From contig JAVBUP010000016.1 of the NCBI GenBank assembly GCA_031555175.1, positions 9,271 through 73,270 of the forward strand: DNA of 64,000 nucleotides, read 5' to 3'. Positions within the stretch are counted from its first letter, which is position 1. Each line of letters starts with the position of its first letter. Made by a program: the position numbers and the translations under genes. The DNA comes from JAVBUP01 sp031555175 (GTDB lineage: Bacteria > Bacillota_I > Bacilli_A > Erysipelotrichales > Coprobacillaceae). Positions 53,842-63,981 of the stretch are shown here, one piece after another. Under the pieces are notes generated by a model that worked only from the letters and a program-made list of their open reading frames with translations, ran no database searches and was not told the DNA's origin.

Positions 53842-56436
53842 TTATTTATTCAATATCGCATCTATAGGTTTCATTTTAGAAATACGTCTAATTGGCAATA
53901 TACTAGAAATAACTGTCACGGCAATTACTATTAAATAGATTACAATAAACTGTCTAATACCAATTATGAATGGTGTTAAAATAATACCTACGCCATGCAT
54001 TATTACTCCGTTTAAGACTTGCGTTACAACTATCAACATTATAGCTGATATCGTTCCAGCAATTGTTGATAACACCAAGCCTTCCCATAAAAATATCTTA
54101 ACGATATCAATACTTCGCGATCCAAGTGCTCGAAGTACACCAATTTCTTTCTTGCGATAATTTACACTAGTAATTATAAAATTAGCTATTAGGAAAATAG
54201 TAAATGTTAATAATACTGCACTGATATAGAATGCTATATCTTTTAAAACTTTTATTGTTCTAACCATGCCTGTAACATCCATCGAATAAGTAGATTGAGT
54301 ACTTATTTCATCATAATATGGGAACATATCTATTAATGATTTAAAGTCCTTTTCAGTTGTAGTTGGAATTAAATATCCAGTTAATTGAATAGTTTCCAAT
54401 TTATAATCCTTAACTAGGTCCATTGAAAAATAATTATACTGTTCAAAATAATCAACATATACTCCCATTATTCCAACAATTCTAATATTTTCATACTTTT
54501 TAGTTGATTCATCTGAACTATAGCTTCTTCCTTCATAAATATTTAGATCAACTTCTTTACCTATAACATCTAAATCTTTGATATAGTTTGCAAAGAATTT
54601 TTGTTGAAGCTCAGTTTTATCTTCACCACTATGCTTACTAAGATATTCAGATAAACTTTTCGAATATTGCTCATAGTTAAAAGATTTTAATTGATAGGCG
54701 CTAATTATCATTTCATTCTTATTTAGTTTACTAGCCTTAACCCATTCGCTTCCATTATAGTATGTTATTTCATTGTTTAAAACAGAAGGACTAGCATAAA
54801 AACCGTTTTCAGATAAACTCAAATCAGTAGAAGATAATTGATAGTTATTCATTGGGTTCAGTAATTCCGTATCTTTTACCGCAAGGTTAGCTAAGAAATC
54901 TTTATTTACATAGATTTTATTGTAAATATTTCTTGATTTATCATGTAACTCACTATAAAGAATATTTTCTTCTCTGGTTGAGCTTCCCTCAAAATCTTTA
55001 TCCCATAAAACTTTATATTTTGTTAAATCATAATCAATTATTCCAACGATTTTCACTTTGCCTTCACTACCAAAATAAAATGTATAATCAGCATTAAGAA
55101 TATCTTCATAACTTTGTGGTTTAAAAATATTTGATGTAGAGAATTCATCCTTTTTAGTAGTTTCATATACAGTAACACCATTTATAATTAGCAAATCCGC
55201 ATAATAGCTTGAAATAACGATTTCATTTGCAGCACTTGGTTGTCTACCAATTATATCTTCAACTACAATCTTATTAATGTCATCAGTAACTACAATATCG
55301 GTATCAATATGAGTTGCCGAAGGAGTATAATACCCATATTTTCCATTTTCGACCAGATTCATAAGTTCGCCATAACTCATATATGAATAGCCTTCTTGTA
55401 ATCTATATGTCTCATAACCATTGTTACCAATTTTGTCTAAGACTGCTTCAGATTCAGCTTTTGATAATGAGACTTGATCCTTATTAGAAAAATCAAATTT
55501 ATCCCAACCATAGAATTTAAATTTCTCTACTTGAACAAATTGCTCTCCTCTATCTGCTAATAACTTTGCATGAGCTCTGTTGATATTATAAGCGGATAAT
55601 GTATCAACAACACTCAGGAATAATAGTGTGCAAGCTGTTAGTAGGATTGTAAAACATAGTTTTATCTTCTTATGCTTTAGACTTCCAATACCTAACTTAA
55701 AACTGTCTTTAAACGGTAATTTCGATTTAATTGTATCATAACGACTTTCCTTACTACTAATATCTTTATCATTAGTGTCGTTAGCGACTATACCATCCTT
55801 AATTTCAATAACTCTATCACCATAAGTATTTGCATATTCTCTGTCGTGAGACACAATTATAACCAATTTATCTTTACTGATCTCTTTTAATAATTCCATA
55901 ACTTGTTGACCAGTTGCACTATCTAAGTTACCTGTCGGCTCATCTGCTAAGATAATCTTTGGATCTTTAATTAATGCTCTAGCTATCGCAACACGCTGCT
56001 TTTGCCCACCAGATAATTCATTTACTTTTCTATTAACTAACTCAGATAACTCTAATTTCTCCAGCAAAGCATCTACTTTTTGTTTATCTACTTCTTTTTG
56101 CTGTAATTGCAATGCCAAAACTATATTTTCATATACATCAAAATCATCTAGTATATTAAATTCTTGGAAGATAAAGCCTATATAGGTATTACGATAAGAG
56201 TCAAAATCAGCCTGCGTAAAATCCTTACTACTTTTTCCCAAAATAGACATATCTCCAGAATCATATTTATCTAAACCACCTATAACATTTAATAATGTCG
56301 ATTTACCACTACCACTTTTTCCAAGAATAAAAGTCATCCCATTATTATCAAAAGTCAATGAAACACCATTTAGAGCAGTAGTGTTTTTGCTTTTCTTGGA
56401 CTTATATGTTTTACTAATGTTTTTAAGTTCAATCAT
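53842..56436 (-). CDS. ABC transporter: ATPase fused to FtsX/MacB-type permease
   Basis: The 864-residue protein holds an ABC ATPase (about 1-220: Walker [11 protein letters not shown]-loop FQEFNILDD, signature [10 protein letters not shown], Walker [12 protein letters not shown]) followed by an FtsX permease. The permease has one membrane span ([16 protein letters not shown]) near 250-275, a large extracytoplasmic domain of about 440 residues, and three C-terminal spans starting [17 protein letters not shown]. Such MacB-type proteins work as mechanotransmitters in peptide or lipoprotein export or peptide resistance. It is downstream of a two-component system, so it is probably its target. 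Substrate unknown. Confidence 0.9.
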   Translation of the reverse strand: MIELKNISKTYKSKKSKNTTALNGVSLTFDNNGMTFILGKSGSGKSTLLNVIGGLDKYDSGDMSILGKSSKDFTQADFDSYRNTYIGFIFQEFNILDDFDVYENIVLALQLQQKEVDKQKVDALLEKLELSELVNRKVNELSGGQKQRVAIARALIKDPKIILADEPTGNLDSATGQQVMELLKEISKDKLVIIVSHDREYANTYGDRVIEIKDGIVANDTNDKDISSKESRYDTIKSKLPFKDSFKLGIGSLKHKKIKLCFTILLTACTLLFLSVVDTLSAYNINRAHAKLLADRGEQFVQVEKFKFYGWDKFDFSNKDQVSLSKAESEAVLDKIGNNGYETYRLQEGYSYMSYGELMNLVENGKYGYYTPSATHIDTDIVVTDDINKIVVEDIIGRQPSAANEIVISSYYADLLIINGVTVYETTKKDEFSTSNIFKPQSYEDILNADYTFYFGSEGKVKIVGIIDYDLTKYKVLWDKDFEGSSTREENILYSELHDKSRNIYNKIYVNKDFLANLAVKDTELLNPMNNYQLSSTDLSLSENGFYASPSVLNNEITYYNGSEWVKASKLNKNEMIISAYQLKSFNYEQYSKSLSEYLSKHSGEDKTELQQKFFANYIKDLDVIGKEVDLNIYEGRSYSSDESTKKYENIRIVGIMGVYVDYFEQYNYFSMDLVKDYKLETIQLTGYLIPTTTEKDFKSLIDMFPYYDEISTQSTYSMDVTGMVRTIKVLKDIAFYISAVLLTFTIFLIANFIITSVNYRKKEIGVLRALGSRSIDIVKIFLWEGLVLSTIAGTISAIMLIVVTQVLNGVIMHGVGIILTPFIIGIRQFIVIYLIVIAVTVISSILPIRRISKMKPIDAILNK

Positions 56437-56472
56437 TCATACATCCTCCTATTTTCATATATTCTAATCACA

Positions 56473-58293
56473 CTATATAGTGATTGTTACCTTAAACAAA
56501 TCTCCATCCACAACAACATCAAACTTACCACCACAAGCTTCCGTATAGCTTTTAGCAATAGCTAATCCTAAACCATTTCCTTCAGTTGTTCTTGAGATAT
56601 CACCGCGAGTAAATCTTTCAGTAATTTCATCAGATTTGAAATTCATTTCATAACTAGCGACATTCTTAAAAGTAATAACGGTTCTTAATCCTACTTTGGT
56701 AGCATCAATGTATGCCCTAGTATTATCCAATGAGTATTTAATCATATTTCCTATCAAATTTCCAAATACACGGCTCATTAAACGGCCATCTGCGATAATC
56801 TTAATGTTATCTATATCAACTTTAAACCTCAATGCACAATCATCAAATTCAGCTAATGACTGATTGATCAATTCTCCTAAATCTAGTTCTTCATTATTTA
56901 CGACAATATTTCCACTTTGAACTTTTGATACTTCAAATAAATCCTCAGTTAAATGTTTTAGCTTTTGAGCTTTTTCGTAAATAACCTTTGCATATTCATT
57001 ATCCTCATTTTCTTTTACTAATAAATCAGAGTAATTAAGAATAGCCGTTAACGGTGTTTTTAAATCATGCGAAACATTAGTAATTAAATCAGTCTTCAAT
57101 CTTTCTGCCTTCATTGCCTTTTGTAGTGATTCATAATTTATTCTTTTAAGTTGATCATCATAAGGATTAAGAACATATCTTAATAAAATATAAATTAGTC
57201 CAATAGCTTCGACAATAAATATCCCAAATAGTATAAAATATGCATCTGCAAGTGCAGCAATCGTAACCAAAATCATTGTGATAAAACTGCCTAAACCAAT
57301 AATTAATCTTACCTTTTTAGTTAGCGAAGTATTTACAAACATTGTCGTAACAACTTTCTTACACAACATATAGATACTATAGCAAAAACTATTTCTAATA
57401 AAAATGCCATGATGCAGTCTCTTAAAAACATCAGTTATTGGAATTAAGACTATAAATATATAAGCAGTAATAGCAGATATCAGTAAGATATTATTGCTAT
57501 TTGTCCTAACTCTATATAGTGTGCTATTAAACATGATATTGAATAGGCAAATCATGAATGTAACCGTAACAATTAGCAATACTTCTGTCCATATTTTATC
57601 GTATATTTTCGGTTCATATTTACGTTTATCTTTCATAACCATTAAATATATCATCCCCAATGCTCCAATTCCTGCACTGAACATTGCTGGGTATATTACA
57701 TCTGTAACAGCTTTTTTTTCTTCTAGAAACTGAGTTTGCTGTTCTCTAGCATAATCATTATCATATCCAATCGCTAAATATTTGGTATTTTCGATTACAT
57801 AATTAGACTCAATTGTGTTTTCATCTTTAATATTTCCACCAGTAAATACTCGGAAATCAAGTAACATGAAATCATCAATAGATGATAATTCAGAGTTTTT
57901 CAATATTATCTGACCATTATCATAATAATAGTAGATATATGATAACTCTTCTAATATTTCCATATTATTTCTAAACGTTAATATAATATCTGCCACTAAA
58001 TTATCTCTGTTTGGATATTCACTTTCATTATGAGTATATTGATAATTTATCTTGATGTAATTTTCCCAAAACTCATCTGATCTTATATACTCTTCACTTT
58101 TATGCTGAGAAATGAATTCGAGTGCATAACTAACTCGATATATTTCCTGTTCATCATTCAATTGCACAAAATCATCTCTCCAAGATACATTTAAATCATT
58201 AAATTTTACCCCAGCATAAACTACAGAAACTACAGAAAAAGCAAAAGTAAAAGCAACAACTGCCATGACTATTAACTTTTTGACTAAAAACAT
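56473..58293 (-). CDS. Membrane sensor histidine kinase
   Basis: The protein of about 606 residues starts with a membrane span, then an extracytoplasmic domain of roughly 165 residues, then about six spans at about 205-390. A dimerisation domain with HDLKTPLTAILNYSDLL (phospho-His) and an ATPase domain with NLIGNMIKYS (N box) and GNGLGLAIAKSYTEACGG (G2 box) close it. The G1 box is degenerate (FKNVASYEMNF), as in many Firmicute kinases of this branch. The start MFLVKKLIVM overlaps the regulator stop closely (TAATATG); an upstream TTG is possible. Confidence 0.88.
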   Translation of the reverse strand: MFLVKKLIVMAVVAFTFAFSVVSVVYAGVKFNDLNVSWRDDFVQLNDEQEIYRVSYALEFISQHKSEEYIRSDEFWENYIKINYQYTHNESEYPNRDNLVADIILTFRNNMEILEELSYIYYYYDNGQIILKNSELSSIDDFMLLDFRVFTGGNIKDENTIESNYVIENTKYLAIGYDNDYAREQQTQFLEEKKAVTDVIYPAMFSAGIGALGMIYLMVMKDKRKYEPKIYDKIWTEVLLIVTVTFMICLFNIMFNSTLYRVRTNSNNILLISAITAYIFIVLIPITDVFKRLHHGIFIRNSFCYSIYMLCKKVVTTMFVNTSLTKKVRLIIGLGSFITMILVTIAALADAYFILFGIFIVEAIGLIYILLRYVLNPYDDQLKRINYESLQKAMKAERLKTDLITNVSHDLKTPLTAILNYSDLLVKENEDNEYAKVIYEKAQKLKHLTEDLFEVSKVQSGNIVVNNEELDLGELINQSLAEFDDCALRFKVDIDNIKIIADGRLMSRVFGNLIGNMIKYSLDNTRAYIDATKVGLRTVITFKNVASYEMNFKSDEITERFTRGDISRTTEGNGLGLAIAKSYTEACGGKFDVVVDGDLFKVTITI

Positions 58294-58294
58294 A

Positions 58295-58984
58295 TTAATT
58301 CTTTTCAATTTTGTATCCAATTCCCCACACCACCTTTAAATATTTTGGTTTTTTAGGATCAATTTCTATTTTTTCACGTATACGCCTTATATGAACAGCA
58401 ATCGTATTATCATTGACAAATGCATTTTCATTCCACACATTTTGATATATTTCCTCAGCTGTAAATATACGGTTAGGATTTTGACATAATAACTGAAGTA
58501 TTTTATATTCTATAGATGTCAATTTTACTTCATTGCCATCTATTCTTACACACTTATTAAGTGTATCGAATTCTAGCTCATCTATCCTAATAATATCTTT
58601 AGCTTCAACAATATTACCTAAATTAACATAACGTCTTAGACTTGATTTGACCCTAGCTATCAATTCTAATGGTGAATAAGGTTTTGTAATATAATCATCT
58701 GCACCAACTGTCAATCCCAATACTTTATCTACTTCTTCTGACTTAGCAGATAATAGTATAATTGGAATATTCTTTGATTCCCTAATTTTTAGCGTTGCTG
58801 TAATGCCATCCATTTTAGGCATCATGATGTCTAGCAATATAAGATGTATCGGTTGATTGTTTACAATTTCTAGCGCTTCCAACCCATTACTTGCACATAT
58901 TACACTATAGCCTTCGTTGCTCAAATAAATAGCAGTACTCTCAACAATCGCTTTATCATCATCTACAATTAAAATAGTTTGCAT
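58295..58984 (-). CDS. OmpR/PhoB-family response regulator
   Basis: The 229-residue regulator has a receiver domain (ILIVDDDKAIVE with acidic pocket, HLILLDIMMPKMDG with phospho-acceptor Asp near residue 53, ILLSAKSEEVDKVLGL, and DDYITKPYSPLELIARVKS). A winged-helix DNA-binding domain follows (TSIEYKILQLLCQNPNRIFT, NDNTIAVHIRRIREKI). It is the first gene of the regulator-kinase-transporter operon. A dyad upstream may be its site. AAGGGAAAA sets the start. Confidence 0.95.
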   Translation of the reverse strand: MQTILIVDDDKAIVESTAIYLSNEGYSVICASNGLEALEIVNNQPIHLILLDIMMPKMDGITATLKIRESKNIPIILLSAKSEEVDKVLGLTVGADDYITKPYSPLELIARVKSSLRRYVNLGNIVEAKDIIRIDELEFDTLNKCVRIDGNEVKLTSIEYKILQLLCQNPNRIFTAEEIYQNVWNENAFVNDNTIAVHIRRIREKIEIDPKKPKYLKVVWGIGYKIEKN

Positions 58985-59061
58985 ATATTTTCCCTTACCC
59001 TTCCCACAAGTAAATTCTATCTTAAAATAATTACAAATGTTTTCATATATTTATTAAGAAT

Positions 59062-59081
59062 TTATGAAGTTTATTTCATAA
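59062..59081. promoter_or_regulatory. Inverted repeat upstream of the two-component operon
   Basis: TTATGAA-n6-TTCATAA, a 7-base dyad just downstream of the -10 area and about 80-100 bases before the regulator start. It may be a binding site, perhaps of the response regulator. This is inferred from symmetry only. Confidence 0.45.
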
Positions 59082-59083
59082 CT

Positions 59084-59112
59084 AGCGTATCATTACCTAT
59101 CTACAATGTCAA
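59084..59112 (-). promoter_or_regulatory. Candidate promoter of the two-component operon
   Basis: Perfect TTGACA with TACGCT at 17 bases on the minus strand. The weak -10 would suit activation-dependent expression. It overlaps the end of the upstream terminator region. Confidence 0.45.
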
Positions 59113-59122
59113 ACAACAAAAA

Positions 59123-59138
59123 AATCCCATTCGGGATT
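59123..59138 (-). terminator. Terminator of the mutS-mutL-holin-like operon
   Basis: Minus-strand stem AATCCC/GGGATT with a GAAT loop and TTTTTTG, at the stop codon of the holin-like gene. Confidence 0.85.
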
Positions 59139-59475
59139 AATCATCTACTTCTACAAAACTTCTTGTAATCGCAATTATAATTGAGGCTAATATGGCTAAC
59201 CAAATTGAATTTATCGTGAAATTTGGTGCCATAAAATAATCAACCAACAAGAACATTAAACCATTCACTACCAAATTCCATAACCCTAACGTCATTATCG
59301 TCATTGGGAAAGTAAGAATTTTCAATACTGGTCTTAGTGTGCTATTAAGAATCGCTAATAAAAGTGCTACTAAAAATGCAGTTTTAAAATCCTTAACATA
59401 AAATCCACTAAAGACTTCACTCATTAATAAAATTGTTGCCGCAGAAACAATCCATGTTACTAAAAATTTTTTCAT
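59137..59475 (-). CDS. Phage holin family IV-like small membrane protein (YvlD type)
   Basis: The 112-residue protein has four membrane segments, with the family signature FLVALLLAILNSTLRPVLKILTFP and TLGLWNLVVNGLMFLLVDYF. The family is called phage holin 4 superfamily IV, but members such as B. subtilis YvlD are chromosomal and linked to cell-envelope stress. No phage gene is nearby, so lysis is unlikely. The ATG overlaps the mutL stop (TAATG). Confidence 0.87.
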   Translation of the reverse strand: MKKFLVTWIVSAATILLMSEVFSGFYVKDFKTAFLVALLLAILNSTLRPVLKILTFPMTIMTLGLWNLVVNGLMFLLVDYFMAPNFTINSIWLAILASIIIAITRSFVEVDD

Positions 59476-61250
59476 TATTTCACCCTCTTAAATATTTTTT
59501 CTAAGTCGTAACTTGAGTATTCAATCATTGTTGGTCTGCCATGTGGACATGTATATGGTTGCTCACAACGCATTAGATTATCTACCAATGTTTGCATATC
59601 TGCCAATGTTAAATACATATTTGCTTTAAGACTTGCTTTACAAGCTAAAGTTGCGATCGCATCACTACGCAGTTCCTTAATATCGATTTGGCGATTATTC
59701 AAAACTTGTTCAACCATTAAATCAATATATTTTTGTTCATCAACATCTACCATCCATACTGGCAGCTTCTTTACCACAAAACTCTGTGCACCAAACACTT
59801 CTATCTCTATACCAATATAACTAAAATACTCTTTTCTCTCATTTACATATTCAAATTCACTTTTTGTTAAATCAATATGCACAGGAACTAATAAATCCAT
59901 CATTGGATACTTTGCAGTCATAAACCCATTTAAAAAGTATTCATAATTTATTCTTTCTTGTCCTGCATGTTGATCAATAAGAACCATTTTACTTACTGTT
60001 TCACAAATTATATATGTTCCATGGACTTGCCCTTTTACATAAAGTTTTTCTTTCATTGGTTTAAGAACTGGAGAGTAAGCGACTTGTTCTTCCTTTATAT
60101 AAAACGATTGTTCTTTTTCAACATACATTGTTTTAACGTTGTTTGCAACTTCAATAGATATATTATCATCAGTATTTAACTCATTTTCATTTATATCAGT
60201 ATAAAATTGTTGTTGAACCGAAAAATCAGTTTTCTTGACTGGTTCAATATAACCCCTATGCGTTAACTCAGTACTCTTTAATGCAGCAGAGACAGTACAC
60301 ATGATTAACTCAATCAACTCTTTTTCCTTTGATAGTCTAACCTCAAGCTTTGCAGGATGGACATTGACATCAATTAAATACGGTTCAACTTCTATGTTGA
60401 TAATAGCAATGGGATATCGATCATGAGGTAAATAATCTCGATAGACGCTATTGATAGCATCAATAGCAATTTGATTTCTTACTACACGACCATTCATCAA
60501 TGTAATTATATTACTTTTACTTGATCTACTTGTGTCAATTTTTGAAACAAAACCACTTATATAGTATTCATCTGTATTTCCTTCAACACTTATCATGCTT
60601 TTAGCTACTGGTAATCCATATACACAAGATATTACTTCTAATAAATCATTGTTACCAAATGTCTTAAAAACTGTTTTCTCGTTATTAACTAATGAGAAAG
60701 CTATTTCAGGATGTGATAACGCAAGTCTTTCAACATATGAAAGAATTGCCGCATACTCACTGTTGACACTTTTTAAGTACTTTAAGCGAGCTGGTAAATT
60801 ATGAAATAGCTTAGTAATCGTAATTGTAGTTCCCTGTTTGCCATCGCTATCTCTTGATTCAACTAAATCTCCATACTCATAAATAACAATTGTTCCTACG
60901 CCACTACGAGCAGTTTTCAATTCAAATCTACTAACTGAAGCAATTGATGGAATTGCTTCTCCGCGAAAGCCAAGTGTAGATAAACGAAATAGTTCATATT
61001 CAGATTTAATCTTACTCGTTGCATGGCGCTCAAAACACTTAAGCGCATCCTCTTTATCCATGCCCTGCCCATTATCAACTATTTTAATCAGTGCAACACC
61101 ACCATCTTCAATATAGATATCGATACTAGTAGCCAAAGCATCTATTGAGTTCTCAACTAACTCTTTAACAACATTTGCTGGTCTTTCAATAACTTCACCA
61201 GCAGCGATTTGATTAGCTAACTTCTCGTCTAGTTTTATTATTTCAGCCAT
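59475..61250 (-). CDS. mutL: DNA mismatch repair protein MutL
   Basis: GHKL ATPase that couples mismatch recognition to strand removal. The N-terminal ATPase has LANQIAAGEVIERPANVVKEL, VDNGQGMDKEDAL, RHATSKI, and GFRGEAIPSIASV. The C-terminal domain has the endonuclease motif DQHAGQERINYE and CPHGRP, so it should be a nicking MutL. The start MAEIIKL follows the mutS stop by one base with GGTGGTG as ribosome site. Length about 591. Confidence 0.96.
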   Translation of the reverse strand: MAEIIKLDEKLANQIAAGEVIERPANVVKELVENSIDALATSIDIYIEDGGVALIKIVDNGQGMDKEDALKCFERHATSKIKSEYELFRLSTLGFRGEAIPSIASVSRFELKTARSGVGTIVIYEYGDLVESRDSDGKQGTTITITKLFHNLPARLKYLKSVNSEYAAILSYVERLALSHPEIAFSLVNNEKTVFKTFGNNDLLEVISCVYGLPVAKSMISVEGNTDEYYISGFVSKIDTSRSSKSNIITLMNGRVVRNQIAIDAINSVYRDYLPHDRYPIAIINIEVEPYLIDVNVHPAKLEVRLSKEKELIELIMCTVSAALKSTELTHRGYIEPVKKTDFSVQQQFYTDINENELNTDDNISIEVANNVKTMYVEKEQSFYIKEEQVAYSPVLKPMKEKLYVKGQVHGTYIICETVSKMVLIDQHAGQERINYEYFLNGFMTAKYPMMDLLVPVHIDLTKSEFEYVNERKEYFSYIGIEIEVFGAQSFVVKKLPVWMVDVDEQKYIDLMVEQVLNNRQIDIKELRSDAIATLACKASLKANMYLTLADMQTLVDNLMRCEQPYTCPHGRPTMIEYSSYDLEKIFKRVK

Positions 61251-61251
61251 G

Positions 61252-63783
61252 TTATTCACCACCTACCATCTTTTTAAGTTCTACTAACGTCGCCAACGCA
61301 TCCATTGGCGATAGATTCATAGGTTCAATCTTGCTAAGCATACTTTCAACTTCACTATCTCTATCCACATATACAATCTTATCAGATTTTAAACTACTAT
61401 AATTACTTGTTGTTTCCAAAACAGTCAAAATATCTTTGGCACGACTTAAAATATTCTCGGGTATATTGGCTAAACGCGCCACATTTATTCCATATGATTT
61501 ACTCGTTTTACCATCTTGCATCTTATACAAAAAGACTATTTCATCGTTCTTCTCTGATACACCCGCATGAATGTTTCTAATACCTGGTATATTCTCTTCT
61601 AGTAGTGTTAACTCATGATAATGAGTAGAAAATAACGTAATACATTTAACTTTAGTAGCAATATATTCAACAATGGATTGTGCTATTGCCATTCCATCAA
61701 ATGTCGCAGTTCCACGACCGATTTCATCAAACAGAATGAATGAATTCTCAGTAGCATTACGCAATGCAACATTTGACTCCATCATTTCAACCATAAAAGT
61801 TGATTGACCAGAGATTAAATCATCGCTAGCTCCAATACGCGTGTATATTGCATCAAATAATGGCATATTAGCATACGTAGCAGGCACATAACATCCAAGT
61901 TGAGCAAGTATGACTAGCAAAGCTATTTGGCGCATATACGTACTCTTTCCACCCATATTTGGGCCAGTAATCAATAATACATAATCTGTTGGCGACATGA
62001 TTAAGTCATTCTCAACATACTTATCTTTTCCTAACACCTTTTCAATTACAGGATGACGCCCATTCTTAATTTCAACTATATGATCATTATTGAAATACGG
62101 TCTTGTATAACCATTTTGATTAGAAACAGTTGCCAATGATTGATATACATCTATCTTCGCTATTATACTAGCTACTAACTGCAGTTCTTCAACTCTTTCT
62201 TTGATATCACTTTTAATCTCATTAAATAAAACATATTCTAATTCATTACCTTTTTCATCAGCATGCAAAAGAATAGTTTCTAGTTCTTTTAACTTTGGAG
62301 TGATATATCTTTCTCCATTTGCTATACTTTGACGACGCTCAAAACCATATTCTTCTTTAACTAAAGGAACGCTACCTTTAGACACCTCAATATAATACCC
62401 AAATACCTTATTAAAGCCGACACGCAAATTCTTAATGCCTGTTCGTTCCTTTTCTTCATTCTCATAATCAATTAACCACTGCTTACCATCTCGCTTAGAC
62501 AATAAGAAATGATCTAACTCAGTATTATAACCAACTTTAAACATACCCCCATCTTTAATAGTTATTGGTGGGTTATCTACAAAGGCATTTTGAAGTATAT
62601 CAGTTAAATATGTTAAATTAGGTATAACATTTACTAACTCAAGAATTTCCGGATGATTTAATCGTGAAACTTGGTCAATGAACTCTGGTAAAATAGCTAG
62701 CGATTTCCCTAACCATATTAAATCTCTTCCATTTACATTACCACATACAATACGTGCAACTAAGCGCTCTATATCATAAACTTCTTTAAGTAGTTCTTTA
62801 AGAGTATCACGAACAATAAAATTCTTATTCATGACTTCAATAACATCTAAGCGATTATTGATTGCTTCAAAATTATATAATGGTTTATCAACCCAAGATT
62901 TAAGCATTCTTGCTCCCATAGCTGTATGCGTTTTATCTAGTAGCCATAATAGACTACCATTTCTATTCTTACCACGATTTGTCTCTACTAATTCTAAGTT
63001 AATCTTAGTAAACACATCCATTTTTAATACTTCATCATCAACGATATTTCTAATAGTTTTTATATGTTGTAAACTAGTTTTTTGCATTAAAACTAAATAG
63101 TTAAGCAATAATGCAGAACCTCTTATTTGTCTTATATCATCTAAATTTCTAAATAAATGTTCATAATCTTTGTTCAATGATTCATCATTATGGATGCTCA
63201 GCAATATCCCATAATGATTTTGTAAGGAAGAAAAAATAGAAGTGTCTTGATCATTAGTAATAACTATTTCTTTTACGCCACGTGACAGAATTTCACTCTC
63301 AAGAGCATTTCTGGTTTTATTGACTGTGCTAACTAGAAACTCACCAGTAGATATATCACAAAAAGCCATTACAAATGAAGAGTCATAAGATTTTATAGAC
63401 GCTATGTAATTATTGACTTCCGCTTGTAAACCAATTTCAACATCAGTACCTGGAGATAATATTTTTACTACTCCTCTTTTTACTATTCCTTTTACGCCTT
63501 TAGGATCTTCTAATTGTTCAACTATCCCAACTTTACACCCAGCATCTAGAAATTTTTGTATATAACCAGAAACTGCATGAAATGGTACTCCACACATTGG
63601 TATTTTTTCATCACCAATACTACCTCGTGATGTTAAAGCAATTTCTAAAATTTTACTGCCTTTTATGGCATCATCAAAAAACATCTCATAAAAATCTCCA
63701 AGACGATATAAAATGATTAAATCTGGATACTGTTCCTTAATTTCCATATATTGCATCATCATTGGTGTATATTTTGGTTTCAT
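61252..63783 (-). CDS. mutS: DNA mismatch repair protein MutS
   Basis: Recognises mismatches and small loops. The N-terminal mismatch domain has LGDFYEMFFDDA (Phe wedge), then connector and clamp domains, then the ABC-type ATPase with GPNMGGKSTYMRQIALL, DEIGRGTATFDG, and STHYHEL. The start MKPKYTPMM is set by GGGAG at 8 bases; an ATG five codons earlier is less likely. It is directly coupled to mutL. Length about 843 is normal. Confidence 0.97.
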   Translation of the reverse strand: MKPKYTPMMMQYMEIKEQYPDLIILYRLGDFYEMFFDDAIKGSKILEIALTSRGSIGDEKIPMCGVPFHAVSGYIQKFLDAGCKVGIVEQLEDPKGVKGIVKRGVVKILSPGTDVEIGLQAEVNNYIASIKSYDSSFVMAFCDISTGEFLVSTVNKTRNALESEILSRGVKEIVITNDQDTSIFSSLQNHYGILLSIHNDESLNKDYEHLFRNLDDIRQIRGSALLLNYLVLMQKTSLQHIKTIRNIVDDEVLKMDVFTKINLELVETNRGKNRNGSLLWLLDKTHTAMGARMLKSWVDKPLYNFEAINNRLDVIEVMNKNFIVRDTLKELLKEVYDIERLVARIVCGNVNGRDLIWLGKSLAILPEFIDQVSRLNHPEILELVNVIPNLTYLTDILQNAFVDNPPITIKDGGMFKVGYNTELDHFLLSKRDGKQWLIDYENEEKERTGIKNLRVGFNKVFGYYIEVSKGSVPLVKEEYGFERRQSIANGERYITPKLKELETILLHADEKGNELEYVLFNEIKSDIKERVEELQLVASIIAKIDVYQSLATVSNQNGYTRPYFNNDHIVEIKNGRHPVIEKVLGKDKYVENDLIMSPTDYVLLITGPNMGGKSTYMRQIALLVILAQLGCYVPATYANMPLFDAIYTRIGASDDLISGQSTFMVEMMESNVALRNATENSFILFDEIGRGTATFDGMAIAQSIVEYIATKVKCITLFSTHYHELTLLEENIPGIRNIHAGVSEKNDEIVFLYKMQDGKTSKSYGINVARLANIPENILSRAKDILTVLETTSNYSSLKSDKIVYVDRDSEVESMLSKIEPMNLSPMDALATLVELKKMVGGE

Positions 63784-63806
63784 AGCATCAACTCCCATAA
63801 TGATTT

Positions 63807-63836
63807 ATTATAACATAAAAATACAGAATCTTACAA
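63807..63836 (-). promoter_or_regulatory. mutSL promoter
   Basis: TTGTAA and TATAAT on the minus strand with an 18-base spacer; the -10 is preceded by TGT. Confidence 0.6.
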
Positions 63837-63981
63837 AACAGATAACATTTTAAACAAAAACCTGAAAAGAAAAGTTAACTTCCACTTTAAAGGGATCCAA
63901 GTAGATTTTAGTCTTACAGTAACTTCTAGTAGAATATATTCTTACAAATAATATAATCTTTATGATGCCTATAACTGATTA

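Noticed and set aside
59137..59475. Prophage remnant on the basis of a holin-family name
   Set aside because: No other phage gene is near, and the family includes chromosomal YvlD-like proteins.
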